Source: a bacterium UBP8_UBA817 (GTDB taxonomy: Bacteria > Margulisbacteria > Marinamargulisbacteria > UBA817). Taken from it: a DNA stretch of 36,791 nt. Below are positions 6,373-15,978 of the stretch, one piece after another. Where the stretch lies: NCBI GenBank assembly GCA_002296285.1, contig DBHX01000029.1, positions 1 through 36,791 of the forward strand, in the 5' to 3' direction. The first letter of the stretch is position 1. Every line of letters starts with the position of its first letter. A program made the position numbers and the translations under genes. The notes below the pieces were generated by a model that saw only the letters and a list, made by a program, of their open reading frames with translations, ran no database searches and was not told the origin of the DNA.

Positions 6373-9150
6373 GTGACGATTATTTATAAAATTATAGCGG
6401 CACCCTCAGACCCTGAGTTTGAAACATCTGAAGCTCAAGATCGTTTTAAAAATATGACTATAGATCGGGCATGGCGCCATGTTTGGACCATATTGCAAGC
6501 CCCAGAATTTAGGGGGATGTTTCGCCAAGTGCCATTTTCTTTCTTTTCTCCAACATGTGTTTCTGGGGATGTTTCAATGATTGTGCCGCACCCCCATGAT
6601 GGCGCAATTGAGCTAACGTTTATGACACTTGATTTGAGTAAATTCAATGAATGTGGTTTAACACATCTTAAATTTAATGAATGCCGGGAATATTTAAAAT
6701 GGATTATTGCTTATCTTCAAAAGGAAGCTGGCCTTATTACTTCGGGTAAGTCCCTTGACCAAATTTTAGACTCGTATACTGAAACGGGCGTCATGGCATT
6801 TGTTGTTGGTGAGAATGGCCATTCATTTCCATTGGGTGTTTCTATTGGTTCTGTTGAATCTGATGGGGGTATTCGGTACAAAGGCCAATATTTATCACCA
6901 AAATTGCAAGGTAATCGGGTGAGCGTTTTAATGGACCAGGTGGTACTAAAATATTTAATTGACAACTATAAATTGACATTTCCATTGAGGTTAACGGCAC
7001 GATCCTCAACCTTGGCGGTGCTTGCAAAAATGCCGGGTTTTTTGGCGGACTTGGAGAATTTGGCTAAGTTTATGAATTTCATGAATGATTTTTACGATCC
7101 TCAAGAAAATGATGTGTATCAAGCACTGCGCGTGCTGATGGTGGAATGTGATTCTGGGATTCCTGAAATTCGTGAACTTTTGATGTGTATTAATCGCTTT
7201 GGTGTTGGGGAAAATTGGGCATTTGATATTCAAATACAGTTGTATCAATTGATGGTTGAAGTTTTATCCGCAACATATGGTTCAGAGGAAGCGTTCATAT
7301 TGGCTGTTGAGGCACTTCAAAACCAGGTTTTTGACGAATATGGGACACACTTAAATGTTAAAAATTTAACAGGGTTTTATAATGCGGTAAAAAATTCCCG
7401 CGTTGTTATGTCGCCCTTTCGATTGTTGGCATTATCTCGTGCCATAGTCGCCCATGCGCCTGCTTCAAAAAAATCATTTGATTGTGATGATGTAAATGCT
7501 ATTTTAGCCAATTACCATCAACTTTTAAACCCAGAGAACATACACCTATCGGATCGGACGAATGTGAATGTTGATCAACTCAATATTGAAAAGGTGTCAA
7601 CTTTTTTTGGTCAACTTCAAGAACGGTATCATCAATTTTGTTTGGCGGGTATCGATGTTCATTTTGGGTTTGATTTGTTGGTTCTTTTTGCAAGTAATGA
7701 TCAAGATTATCGTCGAGTTGGGCAATGGAATATGCAACTATTCTTACAACGGTTCTTGCCGTATTTATCGCAAATGAAAAAATCAGTTTTGAGCGAGTAC
7801 CTTGCCAAAGGTTTACCCAGTACTTCGGGCGATTTAACGGAAGGTTTATTTTCTCAATTGCTTTTATCTGGGATTCAAACAGGGGCCTATTTTTTGCATC
7901 ATGTTGAAATAGATGGCCCTATTATTTTGAAGGAATACTTTAAATCCAAACAACCTTCAGAGGATTTTTTACGTCAATCTGAAGCTTATTTTCTTATGAA
8001 GTCTGCGTTGGTGAAGATTTTAACGCATGTTTTAGTTTTAAGTGATGCAAACCGTTCGACAGAGAAAAAAGCAAATGCCACTCAAGATTTTTGTAAGCTT
8101 TTTTTAAAAATAATGGGTGCGCTTTCTTCAACACAAGAGAATTGTTTAAGTGCTTGTTTGCCATTACATTTTCTTTTGCCATTCCCTCCAAGTGGCCGTC
8201 AGTCGCCCAACGATTTGCATTTAAAACGATTTGAAGTGGATGGCCAACCTGTGGTTGTGTCACGTCATTCTGAGTGGATGTTAGGTTGGGACGCGCCATT
8301 TCATGCGCTTTATGGTGTTGATTCATCCACCGGCAAAACAATGTGCATAAATTCAGAATTTTCAATTTGTCAATGCATTGAGTCGGTTCTAAAGCTGCTG
8401 ATTGATAATGAAAAAAATCAATTTTCTGAAGAAATTCGTTCAAAAATTCATGAACTTCCATCTTACATTGATCACGCGAAGAATTTTTTGTTTCAAAAAC
8501 GTATATTAAAACAAAACGAGGGGTTTTCAACATGCAAGGATATCAAGGATGAGGGATTTATTGACATTAATTTTGATATAAAAACATTAAATTTTAAACC
8601 GGGTGATGTGGCTTCTTTGTATATTTTACATGAGGTTGTCAAAAATAAGCCTGTTAAGGGGTTATGTATTGTTGAGGGTAATGCTTGTAGGGTGTTTTCC
8701 CCACCAGGAAAGACGTTTGATCCATCCAATGCCGTGTACATTGAATATGATCCCAACACAGGTAACTATGCTCGTTTAAGTCATCGTAGTATTCAACCTG
8801 AGTCGTTTGTTGCCAGTTTTCAATCACTGTCTCAGTATCCACCCATGGGCGATGTTCGAACAACGGATTCAATTGTATCTTTATTAGATCGTATGTCACA
8901 ATTAGAACATATGCCACAGACGCATTGGCATTCATTTGCTGAAGATAGTGTTCAATCTGCATTAAAGATTTATTTTCGACACAATAATGCAGATGAGTTT
9001 AATGATAAGCACAAGAGATTATTCGATGATTTAATTCGTTTTTCAAGATGCCTTGAGAATAAGACGTTTGTCTTGGATGATTTATTGTGGTTCGAAGGTG
9101 ATGGTTCAATACTTTCCATTTTGAACCTTGCATTTTTTAAATATAAATAG
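6373..9150 (+). CDS. large hypothetical protein, 925 residues, with a possible GNAT-like segment
   Basis: I cannot assign this protein to a known family. The start is a GTG five bases after the preceding stop, without a clear Shine-Dalgarno; an ATG at 6454 (residue 28) is the main alternative. No signal peptide or membrane helix is seen. Residues about 140-223 have the strand/turn/helix order of a GNAT acetyltransferase: FVVGENGHSFPLGVSIGSVE, then YLSPKLQGNRVSVLMDQVVL where an acetyl-CoA loop would lie, then LRLTARSSTLAVLAKMPGF like the closing family pattern. The match is by eye and weak. Residues 91-105 hold a short internal repeat (KFNEC twice, ten residues apart). The remainder is mixed alpha/beta with no motif I know. 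It is cotranscribed with the 145-residue protein and lies 32 bases before a histidine kinase gene. Confidence 0.75.
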   Translation: MTIIYKIIAAPSDPEFETSEAQDRFKNMTIDRAWRHVWTILQAPEFRGMFRQVPFSFFSPTCVSGDVSMIVPHPHDGAIELTFMTLDLSKFNECGLTHLKFNECREYLKWIIAYLQKEAGLITSGKSLDQILDSYTETGVMAFVVGENGHSFPLGVSIGSVESDGGIRYKGQYLSPKLQGNRVSVLMDQVVLKYLIDNYKLTFPLRLTARSSTLAVLAKMPGFLADLENLAKFMNFMNDFYDPQENDVYQALRVLMVECDSGIPEIRELLMCINRFGVGENWAFDIQIQLYQLMVEVLSATYGSEEAFILAVEALQNQVFDEYGTHLNVKNLTGFYNAVKNSRVVMSPFRLLALSRAIVAHAPASKKSFDCDDVNAILANYHQLLNPENIHLSDRTNVNVDQLNIEKVSTFFGQLQERYHQFCLAGIDVHFGFDLLVLFASNDQDYRRVGQWNMQLFLQRFLPYLSQMKKSVLSEYLAKGLPSTSGDLTEGLFSQLLLSGIQTGAYFLHHVEIDGPIILKEYFKSKQPSEDFLRQSEAYFLMKSALVKILTHVLVLSDANRSTEKKANATQDFCKLFLKIMGALSSTQENCLSACLPLHFLLPFPPSGRQSPNDLHLKRFEVDGQPVVVSRHSEWMLGWDAPFHALYGVDSSTGKTMCINSEFSICQCIESVLKLLIDNEKNQFSEEIRSKIHELPSYIDHAKNFLFQKRILKQNEGFSTCKDIKDEGFIDINFDIKTLNFKPGDVASLYILHEVVKNKPVKGLCIVEGNACRVFSPPGKTFDPSNAVYIEYDPNTGNYARLSHRSIQPESFVASFQSLSQYPPMGDVRTTDSIVSLLDRMSQLEHMPQTHWHSFAEDSVQSALKIYFRHNNADEFNDKHKRLFDDLIRFSRCLENKTFVLDDLLWFEGDGSILSILNLAFFKYK

Positions 9151-9182
9151 ACAAGCACCCGCTCGATGATAGAATAAACTCA

Positions 9183-12002
9183 ATGCATATTTTATTTCTT
9201 TCATCCCTACTGTTTATTTTGTTTTTTTGTATTATTTCTGTTTATTTAATGAAACGAAGTCGTGTGTCCATGTTTTATTTGGCGATTAATGCGAGTTTAT
9301 TTATGTATATTATTTCAATTTATTCGTTATTATTTTCGACCCATATTATTTATTTTCGTTTAACGTTTGCCGCGGCTTGTGTTGGTAATTTGTTTATTTA
9401 TGCTCTACTCAAAGGTTTGGCGCATCATCCATTTGATGGTTTGGATAAAGTTTTTGCTGGTTTAACGGGGTTGGTGGCCATGGCCTCGGTGCTTACTCCA
9501 TATATGGTTACGTCATTTCAACAAGTTGATCCATTGCCTGTTGGTTACTTGAATATATTGCAATCGTTTAAACTTAGTTATGGATTTTTATATCCATTTG
9601 TGGGGGGGATGTTAGCCTATGTATTTATTCGGGCGTTATTTTTATGCCGTGTTTATTTTAAAACAACCCACAATAAACGGCCCTTTATGTATTCCTTGGG
9701 ATCCTTAACATTATTATTTTTGTTGACGTTTATTTCTAATTTTGTGTACCCCATGGTTTTTGGTGCATCGAAGTATAGTTTTATGGTTGTTGTTTGGTCG
9801 CTATTTCATTGCATTGGTAATTTTATTGCCATTTCAAAATATCAATATTTAAATGTTCGATTGGTTTTTTCCAAATCACTATTATTTTTATTTTGTTGGA
9901 CGGGTCTTTTTTCTGGATTGTATGTTTTTGGCATGACGTTGCTTCTTGGGCGTCATCATCCATTTGAATGGATGTCTTTTTCATGTGTATTGTTGTTTTT
10001 TGTTCTTATTTATCAATCCACCCGAGATATTTTTTCAAAATTATTGAAAGATGTTTTAGGGGATGTTACCAATAATCTTCAAGATTTTTACATGGTCATA
10101 TCCAAAGATATACTGGATGCAAAACATTATTCTCACATATTTAATTCCCTTAAAAAGCTGATTGATTTTTTTGAAGGGGATCGAATGGTTGGTGCACTAA
10201 TGTTTGAAAATGGGTCTCAATATGTATTTAATGATCACATGTCACCGGCCTATTTTGATCATTGTTTAAGCAAAGCCAATCAGGCGGGTGATATGGTAGA
10301 CATTTATGTTGATGATGGCTTTGTTTTTTTGATATTTAATCTAATTAAAGATAATCAAAAATATGGGTGGATTCACGCACGTTTACCCATTTATAAGAAT
10401 GAATGGCTTAGCCGTCAACAGCCGGCGTTAGCTAATATATTGGCGTCATGCATTCATTCGATGGCGTTGATTGGTTCTTATGAGAGTATTAACACAAAGA
10501 TCAAACATTTGACCAATTCAAATGAGTTTATTTCTCGATTATCGTTGACATCAATCAATACCCTTTCAACGATGATTTTATACCAATTAAAGCAAACATT
10601 TGGATTTGAACATGTGATTTTACCCGAATTTTCCCGTTACAATATGGAGTGGTCATCCTCGACCGTATATGTGCCTGTTAACATTCGTCATATCATTAAT
10701 GAATTGGATTTGTTCACCTATTTTTCCTTTCCTTATGATCCCATTTACTTTAATTGTTCTGAGCCAGAAACTATTTCTGGTTTGGCGGATGTTTGTGAGT
10801 TTTATCAATGTGAAGAATGTTATTTGTTGCCCATCGTTCAAGATGATCGCTTGATTGGTTATTACCTTGGGTTTTCTAAGAAAAAAAATCAATTGCTGGA
10901 AGTTAGTTTATTAAGCATTATTAATAAGCAGATATCATCCATACTCTATCGTTCCATCACAAGTCACCGCATTGCTTCAACCAAACGTTTTTATCAAGAA
11001 ATTATCGATCATTATTCATCCATTGTTGTGGTATTGAGGGAAGATTTTAGCATTGAATTTAGCAATCGTTATTTCCAAACATTTTTTGAAAAAAACTATC
11101 AAAGTTTTAATGAGCTTATATTTGATTACCCGTCACTTGATATTATTCATAAGATTATTGATTTTTCTGATACCGAATTAACCCTTGAATTAAAGCAACA
11201 TCATTTTAAATTATCGTTAAAAAACTTGGTGGATAATAAAATTATTGTTCTGTTAACCAATGTAACGGATTTGGTTAAAATTCAACATTCCATTTCAAAA
11301 TCGTCAAAATTAAGAGGAATGGGCACCTTTGTTGCGGGTGTTGCGCATGAGATAAAAAATCCGTTGGTGGCAGTTAAGACGTTTACCCAATTAATCTCAA
11401 AAGATTGGACGAGTGATGAAATTCGACAAAAATGTCAAACGATTGTTTTGCCTCAGCTTCATCGAATTAATAACTTGTCGGAGTCATTAAATTACTTTGG
11501 TAAAAATGATTCAACAAGTTTTCAACCCATTAATTTATCTGAGTTAATTTTGAATTCAAAAGAATTGGTGATGGCAAGGCTTGATGGCCAAACTCAAATT
11601 GAATTTGATCTTGAACCAAACATTATGATTTTTGCCAATGAGAGTACTCTTGGGCAAGTATTTTTAAATTTATTGTTGAATGCCATTGATGCGGTTGAAA
11701 CGGTTAAGAATCCTCAAATAAAGTTTTGTTTGTTTACTGATGCGACAACAAAAGTGGTATTGGATATCATCGATAATGGGGTGGGAATTTCTTCCGAAAA
11801 TGTGCACCATTTATTTGACCCATTTTTTACCACAAAAGACACTGGTACTGGCTTGGGGCTGAGTATTGTTCATCAAATCATTTTGGATCATCAAGGGAGT
11901 ATTTCTATTTTAGAAACGGGTGAGTTTGGGACGACGTTTCGTTTGGTTTTCCCAAAATTATTGCGGCCAAAAGTTAACTCAGGAGTTCGCCATGATGATT
12001 AG
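9183..12002 (+). CDS. multi-span membrane histidine kinase with GAF/PAS-type sensor region
   Basis: A 939-residue sensor kinase. The first roughly 290 residues contain about eight or nine hydrophobic segments, like the 7TM-type input domains of PrsK-related kinases. A long soluble region follows (about 300-600, GAF-like in position), then a PAS-like domain (about 605-700: IVVVLREDFSIEFSNRYF) and the catalytic core. The H box is AHEIKNPL with the phospho-accepting His at residue 722. The N box is NLLLNAIDA (Asn833), the G1 box DNGVGI, and the F/G2 boxes DPFFTTKDTGTGLGLS. All are intact, so it should be an active kinase. No response regulator is present in the window. The next gene is a paralogue overlapping it by 11 bases, and the upstream neighbour is the unknown 925-residue protein. 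Family assignment is firm; the signal is unknown. Confidence 0.92.
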   Translation: MHILFLSSLLFILFFCIISVYLMKRSRVSMFYLAINASLFMYIISIYSLLFSTHIIYFRLTFAAACVGNLFIYALLKGLAHHPFDGLDKVFAGLTGLVAMASVLTPYMVTSFQQVDPLPVGYLNILQSFKLSYGFLYPFVGGMLAYVFIRALFLCRVYFKTTHNKRPFMYSLGSLTLLFLLTFISNFVYPMVFGASKYSFMVVVWSLFHCIGNFIAISKYQYLNVRLVFSKSLLFLFCWTGLFSGLYVFGMTLLLGRHHPFEWMSFSCVLLFFVLIYQSTRDIFSKLLKDVLGDVTNNLQDFYMVISKDILDAKHYSHIFNSLKKLIDFFEGDRMVGALMFENGSQYVFNDHMSPAYFDHCLSKANQAGDMVDIYVDDGFVFLIFNLIKDNQKYGWIHARLPIYKNEWLSRQQPALANILASCIHSMALIGSYESINTKIKHLTNSNEFISRLSLTSINTLSTMILYQLKQTFGFEHVILPEFSRYNMEWSSSTVYVPVNIRHIINELDLFTYFSFPYDPIYFNCSEPETISGLADVCEFYQCEECYLLPIVQDDRLIGYYLGFSKKKNQLLEVSLLSIINKQISSILYRSITSHRIASTKRFYQEIIDHYSSIVVVLREDFSIEFSNRYFQTFFEKNYQSFNELIFDYPSLDIIHKIIDFSDTELTLELKQHHFKLSLKNLVDNKIIVLLTNVTDLVKIQHSISKSSKLRGMGTFVAGVAHEIKNPLVAVKTFTQLISKDWTSDEIRQKCQTIVLPQLHRINNLSESLNYFGKNDSTSFQPINLSELILNSKELVMARLDGQTQIEFDLEPNIMIFANESTLGQVFLNLLLNAIDAVETVKNPQIKFCLFTDATTKVVLDIIDNGVGISSENVHHLFDPFFTTKDTGTGLGLSIVHQIILDHQGSISILETGEFGTTFRLVFPKLLRPKVNSGVRHDD
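11981..11985 (+). promoter_or_regulatory. Shine-Dalgarno AGGAG deciding the start at 11992
   Basis: AGGAG lies six bases before the ATG at 11992, inside the last codons of the upstream kinase. It picks 11992 over the earlier in-frame start at 11920, and the chosen start puts the first membrane segment right at the N-terminus, as in the paralogue. Confidence 0.8.
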
Positions 12003-14820
12003 TATTTTAATTACCGTGATGTCCATATATCTCATTAAAGATTTTTTGGTTAGTCATCGGTTGGCCAAACAAATTTCAATGGTTATTTCGTTTACTGCGT
12101 TGTTATGGTTGATTGCAAATTTAACGGATATCTTTTACCCGTATGTATTTCAAGTGAGCGTTTGTATTGTTGTTGGTATTTTATACTCCTTATTTATTTT
12201 GACCATGGATAATATGACTTTTCTGACACAACCGGTTAAAAAAATGATGAATGTGGGGATGTTTTTATATTGGATGGCCCATTTATATTTGGTTCTGCAT
12301 GTTTATTTATGGGATGTTTTTTTAATTTCTGATACGGTATTGAGTGCATCGGTGCTTGGTGTTGGGGGGCTTTTGTTTTATGGGTTGAAAAAATCTTCGC
12401 ATTCGATCTATACCGTGCGAATCTTGAATAAGTTTCGATTTGAAACCCTCTTTATTTTTGTGTATTTGAGTATATTAAGCTACTGGTTTTTCATTAATGA
12501 CGATTATTTAGGGTCTCCTCGGTTGATCTACTTTTATATCATGTACTTTTTATTCTTTTTACCGCATTATATTTTGCATCCCATACGGTGTTTGCATTTG
12601 TATTTAAAATCAGTGCTAATGGCGGGATTATTTTTGATTTTTTCGGCGGGGGTATATGTTGGTCTCGTGTTTATTGGTTATCCACAGATTAATTCCCCTT
12701 TTCAATGGTTATTTTTTCTAATAACGTCCTTGGTGTTTATTGGGTTTTTTCATGTTCTCGATCGTGTTACGTCATATACAGAATCAATGCACCCGTTTTC
12801 AATTATTGATCAAGCATCGTTGGATTCATTGATGCATTATTTAAAAAGTGTGACGCAACGATCGGATATTAAACGTGCCATGGGGAGATTTAAGCCCTTT
12901 AAGTTTTCAAAATATAGGGCCCATGTTTGGGAGGTTTATAATCATCGCTCAACCCCAATGTCTAGCGCTACTCCTGAGTTGGATGCGGAGATTATTGCTT
13001 TTATGCAATACAAAGAAATTATTTTATATGAAGACCTGCCGTCTTTATTGGAAAAATATGCTCAAACCCCATTGAATGCCAGTATTCGACTTTTGCATAA
13101 TTTTATGGTCAAGTATTCGATTATTCGTATTTCATTGTTGCAAAAATCTCGAGAAACCAAGGGTGTTTTTGCGGTGTCTGTATTGAGTAAACGGCGTGAA
13201 ATATTGGATGCTGATCAGTTGAATTTTCAATTGTTTGAAACGGTTTTAAGCAATACCTTGTGCAATGTTCAGTCCGTGGGGCAGTTATTAAATCATCAAC
13301 ATGTATTGGAACAAATTAATGAGGCCAGTTCTAAATTTCATATTTCAATGGATGAAGCATCGTATTACTCAATCATTCGTCATACGTTGGTGCAAATTAT
13401 TCCAGAAATTAAGTTTTATTTTTTACTAACGTATGATCCAGATTCACAGTTTTATCGTCGGTCGTTTTTACTGACTAAAAAACATGAGCAATATTCACTT
13501 AAAATTCATGGGAAGGAGATTGATGCGGCATTCAATCATAACATGCATGTCTCCTTTACGATTGATCATCCCCATCTTCCTAAGGATCTTAATATTGCCA
13601 TGCAACAAATGGGTGCCAATCAAAGTATCTTGATTCGATTGGATGAAGCATTTGGCAGTGCTGTATTTGTTTTATTGTTTGATTCAAAGATCGATTTCAT
13701 GGATTGTCGTGTGTCATTTTGTCAGATGTTCTTGCGTCAATCGGATTTATTTTATCAGTATCAATCCAACTATGAGGAATTAAAGGAGTTGCAGTTATTT
13801 TTAAAGTTGGTACTGGATCAATTGCCTACTGGAATTTTAATTGTGGATGCTCAGTTTAATCTTACCTATAAAAATACTAAAATGATGGAGTTTCTTGGTG
13901 ATGCCTTTCCTGATTCAATGGAATGCAATCTTCGTGATGTAGATATTCCCCATCCGCTCATCGACGCCATCGCATTTGTTGCCTCAAATAAGTCGGATTA
14001 TTCTGAAAAACATGTGTTGAATTTTTTTGGGAAGCATGATTCATACCTTGTCTCCTCGTTTCAGGTGGTTCAGGATAATGACGAACATTTTGTGCTTGTT
14101 TTGACCAATATACAGCAGTCAAAAGAGCTCATTGATCGTATGAATCAAACGAACCGTTTGGCCATGATGAGTAAAATTGCAAAGGGAATATCTTACGAAT
14201 TAAGCAAGCCTGTGAATCAATTGATTGACGGGGTTTCGAAAATACCACAGCAGTGGCAAGATCCTCAATTTCAAAACTGTTTCTCAACCGATATTATTCC
14301 ACAAGTGGATCGAATTAATTTGTTGTGTCAGTCGCTATTGCGGTTGAGTCGATCCAATACTGAATCTCTGGTTGAAGTATTTTTGCCGGATCTCTTGGAT
14401 CAGGTGTTGCGTTTAATTGCGGGTGATTTGCGATACACCACGCAACGATTTTATGTGGGTGTCATGGATCGAGAATGGGTTATTTTGGATCAAGTGATGG
14501 CCATACAAGTGCTCATGAACTTGATGATTTTTAGTTTAAATTCATTGGCCAAAGATTCCAGTCGGCTATCCTTGGATATTTTATTGCCCAGTCATCAATC
14601 ATTGATCATTAAAATTCAAATTAGTGATTATTTGCAATCCGGCTTTTCAAATGAAGAAACGATGAAAGGTCAATTGGAATTATCGATTGTTAATCAAATA
14701 GTTATGAATCAAAATGGTCAGTTTGATATTTTTTCTGAAAATAATTTAGTATCTTTCCATATTCATTTGCCCGTAAAAAAAATTCAGGCGTCTGAACATG
14801 CTCATAGTTTCAAGCTATGA
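11992..14820 (+). CDS. histidine-kinase-like pseudokinase, paralogue of the preceding gene
   Basis: The 942-residue product has the same plan as its upstream neighbour: about eight N-terminal membrane segments, a long soluble region, a PAS-like domain (LPTGILIVDAQFNLTYKN) and a kinase-like C-terminus. Shared stretches include SPFQW/HPFEW in the last membrane segments. The catalytic residues are gone. The H box reads YELSKPV, with Tyr735 in place of the phospho-accepting His. The N box reads NLMIFSLNS, with Phe847 in place of the Mg-binding Asn. The G1 position reads ISDYLQSG, and the GxGxG loop is MKGQLELS. It should therefore neither autophosphorylate nor bind ATP normally, yet the frame is intact over 2.8 kb, so it is not a decaying pseudogene. 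A regulatory or heterodimer role with the active kinase is the natural inference. Its 3' end overlaps the convergent lipoprotein gene by 19 bases. Confidence 0.87.
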   Translation: MMISILITVMSIYLIKDFLVSHRLAKQISMVISFTALLWLIANLTDIFYPYVFQVSVCIVVGILYSLFILTMDNMTFLTQPVKKMMNVGMFLYWMAHLYLVLHVYLWDVFLISDTVLSASVLGVGGLLFYGLKKSSHSIYTVRILNKFRFETLFIFVYLSILSYWFFINDDYLGSPRLIYFYIMYFLFFLPHYILHPIRCLHLYLKSVLMAGLFLIFSAGVYVGLVFIGYPQINSPFQWLFFLITSLVFIGFFHVLDRVTSYTESMHPFSIIDQASLDSLMHYLKSVTQRSDIKRAMGRFKPFKFSKYRAHVWEVYNHRSTPMSSATPELDAEIIAFMQYKEIILYEDLPSLLEKYAQTPLNASIRLLHNFMVKYSIIRISLLQKSRETKGVFAVSVLSKRREILDADQLNFQLFETVLSNTLCNVQSVGQLLNHQHVLEQINEASSKFHISMDEASYYSIIRHTLVQIIPEIKFYFLLTYDPDSQFYRRSFLLTKKHEQYSLKIHGKEIDAAFNHNMHVSFTIDHPHLPKDLNIAMQQMGANQSILIRLDEAFGSAVFVLLFDSKIDFMDCRVSFCQMFLRQSDLFYQYQSNYEELKELQLFLKLVLDQLPTGILIVDAQFNLTYKNTKMMEFLGDAFPDSMECNLRDVDIPHPLIDAIAFVASNKSDYSEKHVLNFFGKHDSYLVSSFQVVQDNDEHFVLVLTNIQQSKELIDRMNQTNRLAMMSKIAKGISYELSKPVNQLIDGVSKIPQQWQDPQFQNCFSTDIIPQVDRINLLCQSLLRLSRSNTESLVEVFLPDLLDQVLRLIAGDLRYTTQRFYVGVMDREWVILDQVMAIQVLMNLMIFSLNSLAKDSSRLSLDILLPSHQSLIIKIQISDYLQSGFSNEETMKGQLELSIVNQIVMNQNGQFDIFSENNLVSFHIHLPVKKIQASEHAHSFKL

Positions 14821-15422
14821 ATGGTTGGTAAATAGCGATAATCCTCTTTTTGTATGATAAAGTGGTCATTATTTAGAAACACTCGAATGGTTTCATCTGA
14901 ATTTCTTGCTTCAATCACATCATTAAATTGGTGTCCGTTTTTATTGATGTAATTTTCATGAATGTCAGAAATAGTGACCTCAACATTTTGAGATGTGATG
15001 GCAGAAAACGGTCCAAATAAGGGGTCATTTACGGTTAAGGGAAAAGGAATGTATGTTTTTAAATGATTTGTATCTTCGGATAGCATCATGTAGCCATCGC
15101 TTTTTTCTTTTGAATACGTTCGTATTTCGCCTGTTTTGTTGTAAATTGTGGTGGTTTCTTGAATTTCAATCACATGGCTATACTGAACCTCATTAAATGT
15201 TTTTAGAATACCGGTTGTGATTTTAATATTGTTTGTTCCAACGGTGTCATTGTTGATGTATATTGTGTAAATTTTATCGGTGATTGTGGCTTGAATTTGA
15301 ATTTGATCGATGCTTTTCGATGGGGTGAGATCCTCTTTATTGGAGCACCCTGATACGCTCAAAAATAGGGCACTAAAAATGATAAGAAATTGCCATTGAA
15401 ATTGGATCATAATTAAACTCAT
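14802..15422 (-). CDS. predicted lipoprotein of unknown function
   Basis: A 206-residue secreted protein. The hydrophobic N-terminal segment runs into a lipobox-like LSVSGC, with Cys26 as the lipidation site, and a charged region follows (SNKEDLTPSK), so a lipoprotein is likely. The n-region has no Lys or Arg, which is unusual for a signal peptide. The start could be 15422 or 15410 (MIQFQW); GAG seven bases upstream mildly favours the latter. The mature part looks beta-rich (alternating polar and hydrophobic residues, many Thr and Ile). I recognise no family. The gene starts inside the end of the beta-barrel gene at 15373-15978 (38-50 base overlap), so the two probably act together in the outer membrane. 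Confidence 0.75.
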   Translation of the reverse strand: MSLIMIQFQWQFLIIFSALFLSVSGCSNKEDLTPSKSIDQIQIQATITDKIYTIYINNDTVGTNNIKITTGILKTFNEVQYSHVIEIQETTTIYNKTGEIRTYSKEKSDGYMMLSEDTNHLKTYIPFPLTVNDPLFGPFSAITSQNVEVTISDIHENYINKNGHQFNDVIEARNSDETIRVFLNNDHFIIQKEDYRYLPTIHSLKL

Positions 15423-15978
15423 ATATTTTTTCTACCGTGTGGGTATCTAAATAGGTAAACGTTATTTTATTTTGAACGATGCTCCATGTTTTTGATACAG
15501 TGGCGTGCCATCGTTTGTAAAAGCGGTAGGATAGTTCAATTTTATAAAATGGTTGAGTTTGCAATGCTTCTTTATAATTTGTCACCAAATTATTGCCAGC
15601 AATGTCTTTTTCAGATTCAATGGCGGTTGCATGGATTGGCATTGCTGTATATGTTTTGAATCCAATGATTCCGCTAAATGTTAATCTTGGTATCGGTGAA
15701 TAACTAAAGAAAGCCCCAATAGGAATGCACCATTGCTCCTGACCTGAGATGGATTTTGCATTAATGGGTTTATGAATGGTTCCGTATTGATTGAACTTTG
15801 CATACTCAATTCCTAGGTAAAGTGGCAATTTAAATGTCGTGAATGTTGCATACATGCCAACATTTGTTTCCATGATTGGATGTGCATTCGTATTCATTAC
15901 TTCTGATTGAATCGTGATTGAAAAGGCATGCATGGAGATGACCAATAAAAAACCAATGACCATGGTTTTTTTAATCAT
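15373..15978 (-). CDS. small outer-membrane beta-barrel protein
   Basis: The 201-residue product starts with a signal peptide (MIKKTMVIGFLLVISMHAFS). Alternating aromatic/hydrophobic strands follow (LPLYLGIEYAKF, FYKIELSYRFYKRWHATVSK), and it ends in AISYHF. A terminal Phe after an alternating pattern is the C-terminal signature read by the BAM complex, so an 8- to 10-stranded barrel is likely. I know no specific family for it. The start overlaps the stop of the upstream 224-residue gene (ATGA), and its end overlaps the lipoprotein gene. This places it in a lepB-to-lipoprotein operon on the minus strand. Confidence 0.78.
   Translation of the reverse strand: MIKKTMVIGFLLVISMHAFSITIQSEVMNTNAHPIMETNVGMYATFTTFKLPLYLGIEYAKFNQYGTIHKPINAKSISGQEQWCIPIGAFFSYSPIPRLTFSGIIGFKTYTAMPIHATAIESEKDIAGNNLVTNYKEALQTQPFYKIELSYRFYKRWHATVSKTWSIVQNKITFTYLDTHTVEKIYEFNYDPISMAISYHF

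Noticed and set aside
5930..9150. A single gene split by a frameshift at 6350-6373
   Set aside because: The first frame ends naturally, the second frame has stops at 6346-6351, and neither side shows a domain interrupted at the junction; two coupled genes explain it better.
11920..11991. Earlier start of the pseudokinase at 11920
   Set aside because: The AGGAG at 11981 points to 11992, and the extra 24 residues are charged sequence read out of frame from the upstream kinase.
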